From positions 1 through 64,000 of the forward strand of contig JALIHJ010000054.1 in NCBI GenBank assembly GCA_022984795.1: DNA of 64,000 bases, in the 5' to 3' direction. The translations under genes were made by a program, and so were the position numbers. Each line of letters begins with the position of its first letter. Positions within the stretch are counted from its first letter, which is position 1. Under the pieces are notes generated by a model that was given only the letters and a program-made list of their open reading frames with translations, had not been told where the DNA came from and did no database searches. This DNA is from Fabrea salina. Lineage: Eukaryota > Ciliophora > Heterotrichea > Heterotrichida > Fabreidae. Positions 8,890 through 19,080 of this stretch are shown here, one piece after another.

Positions 8890-11800
8890 ATGTCAAGTCT
8901 GAAAAAAGAGTACTTGTGTCAGGTAACAATAATCGAAGCTCGGGACCTTGCAGCAACCGACCCGAACGGTTCTTGTGACCCCTTTATAAAGGTGAAATGT
9001 GGGAACTCTGGAGTCCAAGCCACTACTTGTGAAGAAAGCACCAATAGCCCTTGCTGGAACCAGTCCTTTACCTTTTCCAAACTACTTTTGACCGACGTGG
9101 AAATGGAAACTTGGGAACTGAAAATAGATTGTTACGATTACAATGCTTTTTTTGCAAACAAGTTCATTGGTGGATTTTCAATAGGTTTGGCAACATTGCA
9201 CCGAAACAGCAACCACGAGTTCTACAACGTGTGGGTGAGTTTACTTAACTCGGAAACAGGTTCTACTCCCCAAGGGTACTTACTCATTAACTGCTTCATT
9301 GTGGGGCCAGAAGACTTGCCTCCCACTCACTCTAAAAACGAAAAAGCAGGTTTGGACGAAGACGCAGAAAGTAGTGACGAAGAGTTCCTTGATCAGATAT
9401 TGACTCCTGCCCAAAAAAAGGAACGTAAAGCAAAGCAGGCCCAAATCAAGGTAGTGGGGGCTCCTATGTTGGCCCAGAAGAGTTACCAACTCTCTGTGAA
9501 CATCTACAAAGCTGAAAGTTTAGAAGGAGACCCCTCAGTTTTTGTGAGTGTGAGGTCACTTGGACTAGTTGAAAGGACTAGTGTTGTGCAGAACTCAAAC
9601 AACCCTGTCTGGAACACCAAGATTTCTTTTCCAGCCTACAAACCTATTTTGAACGACAGAATCACTATAAGACTCTGGGACTACAAACCTAGAGCCAGAG
9701 ACAAGTTACTGGGTACTTTGCCTGAAGTTCCAAGTGACCACGACTTTTTTAGCATAAACAGTCTGCTCAGTAAAGGAGGAGTTATGCCTTGCAGGTGGAT
9801 TAACTTATACGGCCAAGACCCTCAAGAGGACACTTTTTGGAACTCCATCAAAAAAGCCACAGGTTCACGGAAAAAAACCTACTTCGGAACAAAGTACCTG
9901 GGAAGAGTACTTGTTTCTATGGCTGTTTCTCCAAACGAGGACCCTGAAACTGGAGTTAGTCGTGCTGCTCCCTACCGAGAACCCCTGTCTAAGTTGTGCA
10001 GCTTAAGAGTTGTGTTGTTTGAACTCAAAAACGCCAAAAACTGCGGAGATGCCATAACTCTGAGGGTGTCAATCGGGCCACACTACGTTTACTCAAAAAA
10101 GTCGCGGAAAAAGGAAGTTGAGGACAAAGACACAGGGGAGTTAAGCGAGTACTTCCAGTGGGGAAGTGCTTACTCTGGGGAGATGCTTTCTGAAATCAAA
10201 GAGCCCTTTCCCCTGGACCCTTCTCAAATCCCAGACGTTAATTTGGAAATAATCTCTGAAGGAACCTTTGGAGAAAAAAAGGTTGGTTACAAAAGAGTCT
10301 CTGCAGTGGAGTTGATAGGCAACGAAAGAGCAAGGTGGCTGCCTTTCAAGTCCTTCGAAACTCACTCAGACATTGGGAAATACTGTCCGGGAATTCTTTT
10401 GGCGTGCATTTCTTTGGGGGTGGAAGGAAGCATGTCCAAGAAAGTTGAAAGGTCTAAACCTCGCAAAGCTGAAAGGTTTTTGTGCTACAACGTATACAGT
10501 GGTTTGGACATGGCGCCTTTGGTCAAGGACAGCGAAGTCTTTTTGAGACTTAAGATTTACTGTGGAAGTTCAGTTATAACTATGGACGACGAAAAGGCCA
10601 GCTGTTCTTCCAAAAACAGGAACCCTATTTGGAACTGGACTGGGTGCAAAAAACTCCAACTGCACGAAGACCTTAAGTTCGAAAACAACTTAAGAGTGGA
10701 AGTAGAAAACAGGTTTGCCTTTATTGGTTTGAAGAAGTACTGGAAAGACATTGGGGAGTTTTCGGTTCCTTTGGAGTCTTGTGAAACTAAGTGGAAGCAA
10801 CCCCACTTTTTCCATGTGATGAATGCTGCACAAGAAGGCATGTCTCACGGAAGAGTGCTGGCTGAGTTTTACATCAGCAAAGTCCCTGTGGAAAACCAAA
10901 GCAACCCCCTCAACAGAAACTTTGAAACACACACCTGCAGTGTGGAGGTGGCTTTGATAGGTTTGAGGGACTTGATTCCTAAGTACGAAAAGCCCCAGTT
11001 AACTCTGAAGATTCCAGGGTACACCATGGGAGACAGCAAAGAGGAAGCTGTAATAAACATAGCACCTGAAGAGTTCGGCAACTTAACAGACAAGTCAAAC
11101 CCGAACGTATTGAAGGTAAAAACCTTTGAAAAGTTAGAATTGCCTGTTGAACCAATTTACTTACCCTCTATGTACTTGCATGTAAAGGACATTGCTTTTA
11201 TGTCAGCAAACGAGTGCTTTACCTACATTCCTTTGATTAGTTACGCAGACTGGATTGAAGATGAGTACTCCAAAAGAGAAGCCCTGGAACTTTACAACAA
11301 AAACTTTACTGAAAAAGACTTCCATGAACAAAAACCCAACTCACTGAAGCCCTTAGTTGCCCAGAAAAAGAAAAAAGGGGATTCCTTTACTGATTATGAC
11401 TACAGTGACGAAAGTGACGATGAAGAAAGTGAACTCAAGAGGCTTAGCACTCCTGAGTTAAGTGGAATTTTTGAACCCAAGAACTTTAAGGTATCCAAAA
11501 GGATCCAATTCGACAAAGTGGTGGACGACGAACTCAACGAAGAAAGTCTTATGAACCTGAAAAAACAAGAACTTCAAGACGAAATACACTCACTGGAGTC
11601 TGAGTCCAAAAAGATCTTTGAGAAAAAGGGAGAAGTGCCTGAAGAACTCAGGAACAAACTAAAGAAACTTTCAAAGGAACTAGAAGTAGTTGAAAAAGGA
11701 AAAATGACAGTGGAAAGGTTCTTGAAAGTTGACGAGAGTTTAGAAGAAGACTACAACTTTAACCGACCTGTTCACAAAAACGGGCTTTTGGAAGACTCTT

Positions 11801-13317
11801 TGGTGCTTCCTTACGACCGGTACTTGCTTTTCAGAAAGTCCAAAAACACAGAAAAACTCTCAATATACAGAGTCGGAGAACCTACAGGTGCCATTCTCAA
11901 AATGGGAATCAAGATTAAAGTACTGGGGAAGTCTTGGGACGAGGAATCAAGTTCTGGGTTCGACTTCTTCCATCCAGCATTTGAAGGTTCAGATGTACTT
12001 ATGAAGGCTTTTGACAACCAACAGTACGTTTCCAGAATATACTTGTTGAGAGGCCTTTCTTTAAGTGCCGTGGACAACGCACCTGATCTAGTGGCTTTTG
12101 CTGCAGGACTCGCTGCGATGTCAAGTGCTGACACTTACCCAGAAATTCTTTTGGGCAGTGGTGGAAAGCAAGACGGAAAGTACATTTGCGAGCAAAACTG
12201 CCCTGTCAAGCAGAACCTAAACCCTGACTACTACAGGTTTTATGAACTGAGACCAAAGTTTCCTTGGGACTGGAAACTAGAAATCCGCATCTGGGACTTT
12301 TCTGAGTACGGGTTTGACAACTTAATAGGTTCAACTATGATAGACCTAGAAGACAGATACTTTGGAGACCCCTACATCAGTAACTCAATAATGCTCAAGA
12401 CTCTTAAAGAGTTCTGTGAGGCCAAAGCTGACTCCACCGAAGACCCAGAAAAAAGGGAGTGGCTTCTGAAGACTAAAAAAGATACCAAAAGGAAACTGAT
12501 TGAGTTAGAAAGTTCAAGTCCTTTGTCTCCTATAGAGTATAGACCACTTAGTCACAAAGACAAAAAAACATCCCAGGGAATGCTTGAAATGTTTGTTGAG
12601 GTATTTGACAATGAAACTGCAAAGTTAGTTCCAGCCTCCAAAATATCCCAGCCTGTGCCTGAAGACTACGAGTTAAGACTTATCATTTGGAACTGCGAAG
12701 GAATACCCAAAGGCGAGAGGGAAGCGGTTGACATTTACTTTTCAGTCCAGTTTGACCCTACAGGGTGGCTTGAAGAAGCAGAATGCAAAGAAACTGACAC
12801 GCACTTAGGGTCAAGCGACGGGTCAGGAGTTTTTAACTGGAGAATGAAGTTTAACTTCCAGATTCCCTGCACGTTTGCAAGGCTCAGAATAGTTTCTTTT
12901 GACTTTTCAACCTTTGGAGACGACGAAGTTCTGAGTGAAGTTGTGCTGGACCTGTCCAGGTACTTCAGACAAGTCCAGAAGTTAGGCAAACTTTCTGTAG
13001 ATGAACAGTTAGTTAATCTCAGCTTGCCCAACAAGCCCAACACTGACGGAGGAAGTGTTTTGATATCCTTTAGTATTTTGAGTTTAGCAGAGGCTGACCA
13101 AAGACCAGTTGGAGAAGGCCAAGAGGAACCCAACAGAGATCCCGAACTAGAGAAACCCCAAGAAGGAAGGGGAATTACTGACTTTTTGAAGGGGACTGCT
13201 TTCGACGTTTCTAAGTGGAGTTTCAACTTAGGACTTTTGAAGAAACTGATACTTCTAGGGTCTATAGGGTCAGTGTTGGTTGTATTGTTTATTTACCCAG
13301 GGTTCTTAGCCAACTAG
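8890..13317 (+). CDS. ferlin, multi-C2 membrane-fusion protein
   Basis: 1475 residues with a C-terminal transmembrane anchor (about 1451-1472) and a very short tail, the ferlin plan. C2 domains are seen at about 8-140 (loops DPNGSCDP and YDYN retain some Ca2+-type acidic residues), 198-300, 370-480, 527-640, 682-790, 1044-1170 and 1259-1360. The segment MPCRWINLYG...YLGRVLVSMAV matches the ferlin inter-C2 region, and DLEIRIWDF-like, IGSTMIDLEDR and SGVFNWRM motifs match ferlin C2E/C2F. The acidic linker (about 150-180) and the mid-protein coiled charged region are lineage-specific. Ferlins bind Ca2+ and phospholipid and drive vesicle fusion and membrane repair; in ciliates a role in exocytosis of cortical organelles is plausible. 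No frame break is visible over 4.4 kb. Confidence 0.92.
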   Translation: MSSLKKEYLCQVTIIEARDLAATDPNGSCDPFIKVKCGNSGVQATTCEESTNSPCWNQSFTFSKLLLTDVEMETWELKIDCYDYNAFFANKFIGGFSIGLATLHRNSNHEFYNVWVSLLNSETGSTPQGYLLINCFIVGPEDLPPTHSKNEKAGLDEDAESSDEEFLDQILTPAQKKERKAKQAQIKVVGAPMLAQKSYQLSVNIYKAESLEGDPSVFVSVRSLGLVERTSVVQNSNNPVWNTKISFPAYKPILNDRITIRLWDYKPRARDKLLGTLPEVPSDHDFFSINSLLSKGGVMPCRWINLYGQDPQEDTFWNSIKKATGSRKKTYFGTKYLGRVLVSMAVSPNEDPETGVSRAAPYREPLSKLCSLRVVLFELKNAKNCGDAITLRVSIGPHYVYSKKSRKKEVEDKDTGELSEYFQWGSAYSGEMLSEIKEPFPLDPSQIPDVNLEIISEGTFGEKKVGYKRVSAVELIGNERARWLPFKSFETHSDIGKYCPGILLACISLGVEGSMSKKVERSKPRKAERFLCYNVYSGLDMAPLVKDSEVFLRLKIYCGSSVITMDDEKASCSSKNRNPIWNWTGCKKLQLHEDLKFENNLRVEVENRFAFIGLKKYWKDIGEFSVPLESCETKWKQPHFFHVMNAAQEGMSHGRVLAEFYISKVPVENQSNPLNRNFETHTCSVEVALIGLRDLIPKYEKPQLTLKIPGYTMGDSKEEAVINIAPEEFGNLTDKSNPNVLKVKTFEKLELPVEPIYLPSMYLHVKDIAFMSANECFTYIPLISYADWIEDEYSKREALELYNKNFTEKDFHEQKPNSLKPLVAQKKKKGDSFTDYDYSDESDDEESELKRLSTPELSGIFEPKNFKVSKRIQFDKVVDDELNEESLMNLKKQELQDEIHSLESESKKIFEKKGEVPEELRNKLKKLSKELEVVEKGKMTVERFLKVDESLEEDYNFNRPVHKNGLLEDSLVLPYDRYLLFRKSKNTEKLSIYRVGEPTGAILKMGIKIKVLGKSWDEESSSGFDFFHPAFEGSDVLMKAFDNQQYVSRIYLLRGLSLSAVDNAPDLVAFAAGLAAMSSADTYPEILLGSGGKQDGKYICEQNCPVKQNLNPDYYRFYELRPKFPWDWKLEIRIWDFSEYGFDNLIGSTMIDLEDRYFGDPYISNSIMLKTLKEFCEAKADSTEDPEKREWLLKTKKDTKRKLIELESSSPLSPIEYRPLSHKDKKTSQGMLEMFVEVFDNETAKLVPASKISQPVPEDYELRLIIWNCEGIPKGEREAVDIYFSVQFDPTGWLEEAECKETDTHLGSSDGSGVFNWRMKFNFQIPCTFARLRIVSFDFSTFGDDEVLSEVVLDLSRYFRQVQKLGKLSVDEQLVNLSLPNKPNTDGGSVLISFSILSLAEADQRPVGEGQEEPNRDPELEKPQEGRGITDFLKGTAFDVSKWSFNLGLLKKLILLGSIGSVLVVLFIYPGFLAN

Positions 13318-13342
13318 TAATTAACTGTTTAAATTTAAGCAA

Positions 13343-13588
13343 CTAGTCGTAAGCACTTTGGTCAGTAGATCCACTTTGAGCTCTTTTGTCATAGTCACAA
13401 GGTTTAGGAGCACGTCGGTTTGAATCCTGCCACTGAAAAGACTCGCCTTGTTCCTTGGTTCTGAAGTACACAGCAGCAAACTCAATTATGTCAAGAGGTT
13501 GCTCTCTAAGGACTTCCTTAATGAAGTCTTGGAGAATAGGAGTGAAGCCTTCGGGAATGCTGAACCTTTTCCTGTACTTGCTTGCCAT
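13343..13588 (-). CDS. RIIa-domain (dimerization/docking) axonemal-type protein
   Basis: 81 residues from the ATG at 13588. Residues 9-42 ([13 protein letters not shown]...[12 protein letters not shown]) form the RIIa dimerization/docking fold found in PKA regulatory subunits, ROPN1, SPA17 and radial-spoke protein RSP11. The rest is a short hydrophilic tail. Such small proteins dock A-kinase-anchor helices in radial spokes. The start is only 9 bases from the CFAP70 start on the opposite strand, so two axonemal genes share one micro-promoter. A longer frame starting at 13627 would overlap CFAP70 and is not favoured. Confidence 0.85.
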   Translation of the reverse strand: MASKYRKRFSIPEGFTPILQDFIKEVLREQPLDIIEFAAVYFRTKEQGESFQWQDSNRRAPKPCDYDKRAQSGSTDQSAYD

Positions 13589-13597
13589 GAAACTAAT
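13589..13597. promoter_or_regulatory. 9-base gap between divergent start codons (RIIa gene / CFAP70)
   Basis: gaaactaat is all that separates the ATG at 13588 (minus) from the ATG at 13598 (plus). Promoter elements or leaders must overlap the coding sequence of the partner, or the mRNAs are nearly leaderless. Confidence 0.5.
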
Positions 13598-16281
13598 ATG
13601 GACCGGAGTCTCGAAAGCCAACTTCAAAAAGTATACAAACCGCTGAGTGAGATAGACTTGACTGTAGAGGTCAAAGGTGTTTTTGCACTCCCAGAGACGT
13701 GGAAGGCAGACTCAGACAACCAAGACCTGCACTACCAAGTAACTGTAGCAGGAGTGGTTTTCAGCAACGGCAGAGTGCGAAAGAGGGAACTTACTGAAGA
13801 AGAAGTCCGCCAAGCAGAAGAAGCCAAAAGTCGGAAAAAAGACGCAGGGAAGAAAAAGCCTGAAGAACCTACTCCTGAGGAACTGGAAGAACAACAGAGA
13901 ATCCAGGCTTTGAAAGAAGAAGAAGAAGCTAGAGTCAAGGCTGAGTGGGACCTTTTGGACGAAGAAACTAAGTTTTACAGAACAATGGAAGACCTGTACC
14001 AGCATCCCTGCGTTGTTTGGGAACAAGAAGACGAAGAAGACCAACGACTCGTTAAGTCCTACGAAATCACCCAACACAAAGAAGACAGAGAACTTGTGGA
14101 CTTTGAAGAAAGTGTACTTGGAGCTGGAGGAGTCCACATTGAAGTTGCAAGGCTGCCCAAAACTGACGAAGAGTCCAAAAAGAAAGCTAAGAAAGCCCAT
14201 GAAGAGGTGAAAAGCAGTTACTGCCAAGCTTGGCTAGACTTGAGTGAACTGAAAAAGCCCTTTGTGAGTGAAGTTGAACTTAGAAGCAAACTCCAGTCAG
14301 AAGAGGAAGCAGACTTGCAAGACTGTTATGTTTTGGTTAAACTTAAAGTGAACCCACCAATTGTGCAAACCCCAGAAAAGCCACCAAAGCAGCCACACGA
14401 CTTAATACCTCAGTTGCCTCCAGTGCCTAAGTTCCGGCCATCTAAGGACGGAACAGAGGACTTCAACAGGCAAATAAAACTAGCTGTTAAAGCCATTGCA
14501 GCAGAGTTCCACGCTATGTACTCTGATCAACTTTCCCAGAACGAAAAACAACTGCCTTACTCGAAACAGAAAGAACTAGTAGAAGCCCGCAAAGAAGACT
14601 TTTTGCAAGAATTCAACTACTCAGGCAAAGCCCAAGTGCTGAAAAACAAACTCAGAAAAAGCATTGTGAAGATTGCTAAAGAAAAGTTCACAAGAGAAGG
14701 AGGACTTAAAGGGCTGAAGTATGACGAAACGGACAAACTGTTTTCAGAAGTTTATTCTTACTTGGTCAAGGAGATGCAAAAAAGCTTCAAAGAAGTAGTT
14801 AAGGAGAAAAAAAGAACACTTAAAGAAAAACTCAGTTTGCCTGAAGAAGTGGCTGAAAAAGAAAAAGAAACACTAGTTACTGAGTTGACAGAAGAAAGCT
14901 TTGACTCAAGGCTAGCCCGTTTGGCTAGGGAGTATGAAATGTGCGGAAACTTAGAAGTGGCTGAGAGTTACCTCAAGCGCAGAACTCAGAAACTCAGCAG
15001 GAGTCCAGAGGCTTGGTTGGAACTTTCGAAGTTTGCACTGCGGAAAGGAGACTTAGAGCAAGCTGAAGAGAGTTTGAACAAAGTAGTTGGTTTGTCAGAG
15101 CCAGACTCTGCAGAAGTGTTTTTGCTGATGGGTGCAATTCTGCTCCAAAAAAACAAGTTTGAAGAAGCAAGTGTGTTTTTGTCTTCTTACATAAACTTGG
15201 AACCAAAAAGCATACCTGGGAACTTGTTGATGTCTTTGCTTTTTGGCTTTTTGGGACACGAAAAACTCCACAACAAGTACAGTGCCTTGGCCCAAAAAGC
15301 ATTTTCTGCTCAAAAAGAAGAACTGGAAAGTGCCCAGCAAGAACTAAGTCAAGAAAGTAACCCAGAGAGTTTTGAGTTCATGTACTTCCTGCTTGTTGAG
15401 TACTTGTTTGACCAAAGACTTGTAGGTTTGGCTGAAACTGTGGTGGAAAAGTTCCTGAGCAAAACAGAACCTAACTTGAAACTACTCCAAATCAAGGCAG
15501 AGATTGAGTACTTCAAAGAAAACTACCAAGAGTGCAAAGCAACTCTAAACCAAGTACTGGAAATTGAACCAAGGGACTCTAAAGCGTGGTTTTTGCTAGG
15601 CAATGCTATGCAGAAACTAGGTGACTCACCTGAAGCTGAAGAAAGTTACATTAAAGCACTTAGGTATCTCAAAGCTTAATAATTGTAATGGAAGTAGAAG
15701 TTTTACTCAAACTAGGCAACTTGTACTTAGAAAGGAAGGCTTGGGAAGAAGCCAAGTTGGTCTTTTTGAGGATTTGCAAACAAACCAAACTTGCAGTGGC
15801 TTGGCACGGACTAGGTGTGGCTTACTTGTTTTTGGAGGAACTAAGTAACGCAGAACAAGCACTCAATCAGGCCAACTTGCTTAACGACGAAAACTGCTAT
15901 ACTTGGGGTGCACTGGCTCTTTTATGCCTCAAGAGCATAGAAGGGACTCCTGGAAGGTACTTTGAGTTCAAACAAACCATCAGGCGGGCACTGGATTTAG
16001 GTTTGGACGACCCTCAGTTGCTTACAGCTATTGGCCACGAGTACGTAAGGAAGGTGTACTTGCACGGCACAACTGAGGTGAGTAAGTTTGACCACTCAGA
16101 AGCATTGGTGTGCTACAAGTTAGCTTTTAGTTCACTGAAGGAAAAAGACTCTGTGCTTGAAGAAGTGAAAGAAGAATTCGACAAACTCAAGGCTAAAAAC
16201 AACAACCACCTAGACAAAGATACTCTTAATAGAATCGAAAGTTCTAAAGAGTCAGTGGTCAGTGCTTTAAGTAGAGATTAA
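13598..16281 (+). CDS. CFAP70: CFAP70, axonemal TPR protein (frame break near 15664-15690)
   Basis: Two collinear open frames together give a full CFAP70. The first (13598-15679, about 693 residues) has the N-terminal beta-type domain, a Lys/Glu-rich linker and TPR repeats from about residue 430. The second (15688-16281) continues the TPR array with the family signature [24 protein letters not shown]...[13 protein letters not shown]. The junction needs a shift of one base (frame 2 to frame 1). No 15- or 16-base GT-AG intron does this; an 11-base GT-AG (gtatctcaaag, 15664-15674) or a one-base assembly loss would. CFAP70 is a subunit near the outer dynein arm base and regulates ciliary beating. 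The start is the ATG 9 bases from the divergent RIIa gene. Confidence 0.82.
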
Positions 16282-16300
16282 ACTTGATAACTGTTAAATA

Positions 16301-16939
16301 ATGGATTTAAAAGAAGACACAGAAAATAACCCAGAAGGAACCCCCAAAAGAAGTACTTCCGTGAAAGAAAGTGCAACTTCGATGGAGCATTCCCAAAAAG
16401 GACTGCCTACAATAAGATCACAAAACTCATCCAGAAATAAAACCTTTTGCAAGCCAAACGCAACAACTATGAGCTCTTTTAAGCATGGTCACTTGTTTGC
16501 GTACACTTCACAACCGAAAAAGAAGTACTACGACCCACTGCAGTTCTACTACGCACTTAACTTAGCCAAACGAAATTTCAACCAAGAGCACAAAAGCGCC
16601 TTTCTAGAGTACAAACAACCTAAAAGGACCTACATTTCCAGCAGGGATGAAATGGGAGGAGCGATTACTGCTGACAACTGGAACGACTTCATGGAGAAAC
16701 TCAGAACTAAAACGCAAAAAGGCTCTAAAAGACTCAAAAGGAAGAGAAAAAGTGTGCCTGAAAGGTCCAACTTGAAGAAAAACGACTTGTGGAAAAGAGT
16801 TTTTATACAAGAAACCTCTGAAAGTCTAAAGTTAGGTCTCAAACAACAAGCCCACAAAAGAAAACCTAAGTTGGATTTTATTGACTCGCCAGTAAATAAA
16901 CATTCCCCTGCTCGTCATAAACTCAAATCAGTTAAATAA
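16301..16939 (+). CDS. basic protein of unknown function
   Basis: 212 residues, unrecognised. The first 60 residues are Ser/Thr-rich and disordered; a middle block (about 62-125: FKHGHLFAY..., KKKYYDPLQFYYALNLA) is aromatic-rich and could fold; the C-terminal third is very basic (KRLKRKRK, HKRKPK) with possible nuclear-localization or microtubule-binding character. It lies 19 bases downstream of CFAP70 on the same strand and converges with the V-ATPase E gene 11 bases away. Confidence 0.75.
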   Translation: MDLKEDTENNPEGTPKRSTSVKESATSMEHSQKGLPTIRSQNSSRNKTFCKPNATTMSSFKHGHLFAYTSQPKKKYYDPLQFYYALNLAKRNFNQEHKSAFLEYKQPKRTYISSRDEMGGAITADNWNDFMEKLRTKTQKGSKRLKRKRKSVPERSNLKKNDLWKRVFIQETSESLKLGLKQQAHKRKPKLDFIDSPVNKHSPARHKLKSVK

Positions 16940-16950
16940 TTGTTATTAAC

Positions 16951-17646
16951 TTAACTAAAAAGCATCTTCCTGATGAGAGGAAGTGTGGAACTAAAAGTCA
17001 AGTCCAGTCTGTCGTCTAAAGTATTTTGGCATCTGATCTTTCCGTTGTGCGACATAAGAATAACTCCGCCTGAACAACTAGGGTTATGCGAGTCAGGTTC
17101 AGGTGCAGGGGGCAAGTAAGTGTCTGCGTCCAGTTTCACACTGAGAGTGTAGGTCTTGCCAGTTTCTCTTTGCATGATTTCTTGGAATTGGGCTTTGGCT
17201 TCGTCAAGTACTTGTTGAACTAAGTTTTCGTCTTCTTGTCTGCAGCGAACAACCACTTCTTGGTCTAGTAGTTTTATGAAGCCCTGCACCAAAAGCATTT
17301 TCAAGAGTTGTTTGTACTCTTCTTGGTCGTTGCTTACTCTTTCAGCCAAGGCAATTCTTGCTTCTTCAAGCAGTGAGTTGACGCACTCGTTCCTGGCCTT
17401 CATGATATTGAGTCTTGAGGCGTTGATAGATGTGCTGCGAGTTATTCTTTTTTGGACTTCGAGTTGTTTCCACTTTTTGTCGAACTCAGCTTTGACTTTA
17501 TCCTTGCCTTCTTTCAAGTATTGGTTTTTGGCTGAGTTATAATTTTCTTCAGTGTCTCTTTTGATCTCTTCTTCTTTTGAGTGGCCTATTTTCTCGATGA
17601 TTGAAGTCAGCTTCTCTAGCCTTTCTTGGGCTTGCCTTTCGTTCAT
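16951..17646 (-). CDS. ATP6V1E: V-type H+-ATPase subunit E (peripheral stalk)
   Basis: 231 residues, the normal length. The N-terminal half is a long charged helix (the stalk), and the C-terminal half carries the conserved globular block: PSCSGGVILMSHNGKI, NTLDDRLDL and STLPLIRKMLF. Subunit E pairs with subunit G to form the peripheral stators of the vacuolar proton pump, which acidifies vacuoles and the contractile-vacuole system. The ATG lies 5 bases after the stop of the upstream gene on the same strand. Confidence 0.96.
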   Translation of the reverse strand: MNERQAQERLEKLTSIIEKIGHSKEEEIKRDTEENYNSAKNQYLKEGKDKVKAEFDKKWKQLEVQKRITRSTSINASRLNIMKARNECVNSLLEEARIALAERVSNDQEEYKQLLKMLLVQGFIKLLDQEVVVRCRQEDENLVQQVLDEAKAQFQEIMQRETGKTYTLSVKLDADTYLPPAPEPDSHNPSCSGGVILMSHNGKIRCQNTLDDRLDLTFSSTLPLIRKMLFS

Positions 17647-17651
17647 TTTTA

Positions 17652-18506
17652 TTAATTAGTGTCGGAAAGCTCTGACTCTTCTAGAGCTTGGAGTCTTTTC
17701 TTTTCTCTTAAGTGGAAAAGTTTCACTCTGAGTTTCCCAACTGAAATGGCTACTTGGAGCAGCAGTGTTTGGTTTGAAAGTTTTACTTTCTCAGCTGTTT
17801 TTATTTGGTCAAACCTTTTGCTTAGGGTTCCAATTCCGGTTAAGAAGGCCATGAACCCTGCAAAGCTCTTTAGAATGTTTTTGTGGTCTTTGTGCTGGAG
17901 TTTCTGTTCTATTTTTTCTAACTTTAGTTGCAGTTTCCTTTGTTTTTGTTCTTGTGTTTGGGAGTCAATAAACATCTTGGTGACTTTCTGGACTTCACTT
18001 CTGAAGTTGTTTTTGATTGACTTGGCTAGGTTCTCTGCAGCTTTGTTTTCAGGACTGAATTTCCCCAAAAAGGTGTTTTTCTGAATTAAGTCATTGGAGC
18101 CAGTTTGCTTTTTTAAAGGAGTTAACTGCAACCTAGAGTCATTTTCGAAGCGCGGAGACTGGGAAAAGGTAGCTCCTTTACTTACTAGGTTCTCAGGACG
18201 GTAGTAGTGTCCAGGACCTGGTTTGGGTTCTTTAGTTAGGGTTTTAAAGTTTATGTTGTAGATCTTGGGTTTGGGGATGGTGTACTCCTTTTCTTTGGAC
18301 TTTTCGTCTAAACTGGAAGTTCTTCTCTTTTTTGGCTTTGTTTTTTTGAGGGTGGGCAGTCTTAAAGGGGGGAACTTTTTACGCTGGAAGGAGTGAATTT
18401 TAGTGTCTAGCTTTTTGAGACTTTCGAAGTCCAAAGTAGAGTCGGCAAAGGCTGCTTTTTGCTTATTGGAAAAAGTAGTGTGTTCATAGTGCTTTTTTTT
18501 AAACAT
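17652..18506 (-). CDS. PG-rich (STPGR/SHIPPO-like) basic protein with C-terminal helices
   Basis: 284 residues. The N-terminal half is basic and disordered (KKTKPKKRR near 55). At about 93-118 there is a sperm-tail PG-rich-type motif (PKPGPGHYYRPE followed by GATFSQSPRF), a repeat found in proteins that line doublet microtubules. The C-terminal half (about 160-284) is helical and Lys/Gln-rich. A cytoskeletal, ciliary role is inferred. It sits between the J-protein (7 bases upstream) and V-ATPase E (5 bases downstream), all on one strand. Confidence 0.7.
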   Translation of the reverse strand: MFKKKHYEHTTFSNKQKAAFADSTLDFESLKKLDTKIHSFQRKKFPPLRLPTLKKTKPKKRRTSSLDEKSKEKEYTIPKPKIYNINFKTLTKEPKPGPGHYYRPENLVSKGATFSQSPRFENDSRLQLTPLKKQTGSNDLIQKNTFLGKFSPENKAAENLAKSIKNNFRSEVQKVTKMFIDSQTQEQKQRKLQLKLEKIEQKLQHKDHKNILKSFAGFMAFLTGIGTLSKRFDQIKTAEKVKLSNQTLLLQVAISVGKLRVKLFHLREKKRLQALEESELSDTN

Positions 18507-18513
18507 TTATAAG

Positions 18514-19068
18514 TTACTGTCTTTTATTTCTTTCAACTGCTTCGAGATAAGCCTCGAAGTTCTTCCTGTCTTCCTCAACTTCTCGCAGGTAGTCGTTAAC
18601 TAGTTCTTCCTGTTTCTTGTCTCTGGTGAGGTTCCCTCCCAAAAAAAGAGGAATCAAAAAGAAAACAAGCACTCCAAGTCTGTTTAGCCATTACAGCATC
18701 ATATTTTGTTGCTTCACCAGTTGTTCTTCAGTAACGTCTCCTTTAGGGTCGTCCCTCCGAGCTCCTCTGTAGAATTCTTCACTCATGTTAGGCCTGTAGG
18801 TTTGTTGCTGGTTTTGGTTAGGGTGTGAGTAGGTGCCTTGGGCTGAATTTCCTTTTTGACTACTGAGGGCGGAGTAAGCTTCATTGATTCTTTTGAATAT
18901 TTCCTGAGTGAACTTTACTGGATTTTGGGGATGCAGGTCGGGGTGGTACTTTTTTGCAAGTTCAAAGTAGGTCTTTTTGATCTGTTCTTGGGTGGCGTTT
19001 CGACTCAGACCTAAAGTTTGGTAAGGACACTGGCTGTTGTGAAGGAACCTTGCAATTCTCCTGTTCAT
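18514..19068 (-). CDS. small J-domain protein with C-terminal membrane anchor, one 15-base intron
   Basis: Two exons joined by the intron at 18680-18694 give 179 residues. Residues 1-15 ([11 protein letters not shown]) look like a mitochondrial targeting sequence. The J domain follows ([15 protein letters not shown]...), with the HPD motif in YHPDLHP, then a Gln/Asn-rich linker. The second exon adds a transmembrane helix ([15 protein letters not shown]) and an acidic helical tail ([19 protein letters not shown]). Without splicing the frame would stop just before the membrane helix. J proteins stimulate Hsp70; this layout suggests a mitochondrial membrane co-chaperone. The start at 19068 is favoured over 19080, leaving 12 bases to the divergent TPR gene. 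Confidence 0.88.
18680..18694 (-). other. 15-base spliceosomal intron in the J-protein gene
   Basis: Sequence gtaatggctaaacag on the minus strand: GT start, AG end, A at position 10. It holds the in-frame TAA, and its removal joins the J domain to a membrane helix and tail in frame. Confidence 0.9.
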
Positions 19069-19080
19069 GAAATAATACAA

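Noticed and set aside
8846-8956. Longer N-terminus of ARMC8
   Set aside because: The extension overlaps the ferlin start on the opposite strand and does not resemble ARMC8.
13712-14227. 171-codon minus-strand frame opposite CFAP70
   Set aside because: Phe- and Leu-rich translation is the antisense of a Lys/Glu-rich coiled region; no independent features.
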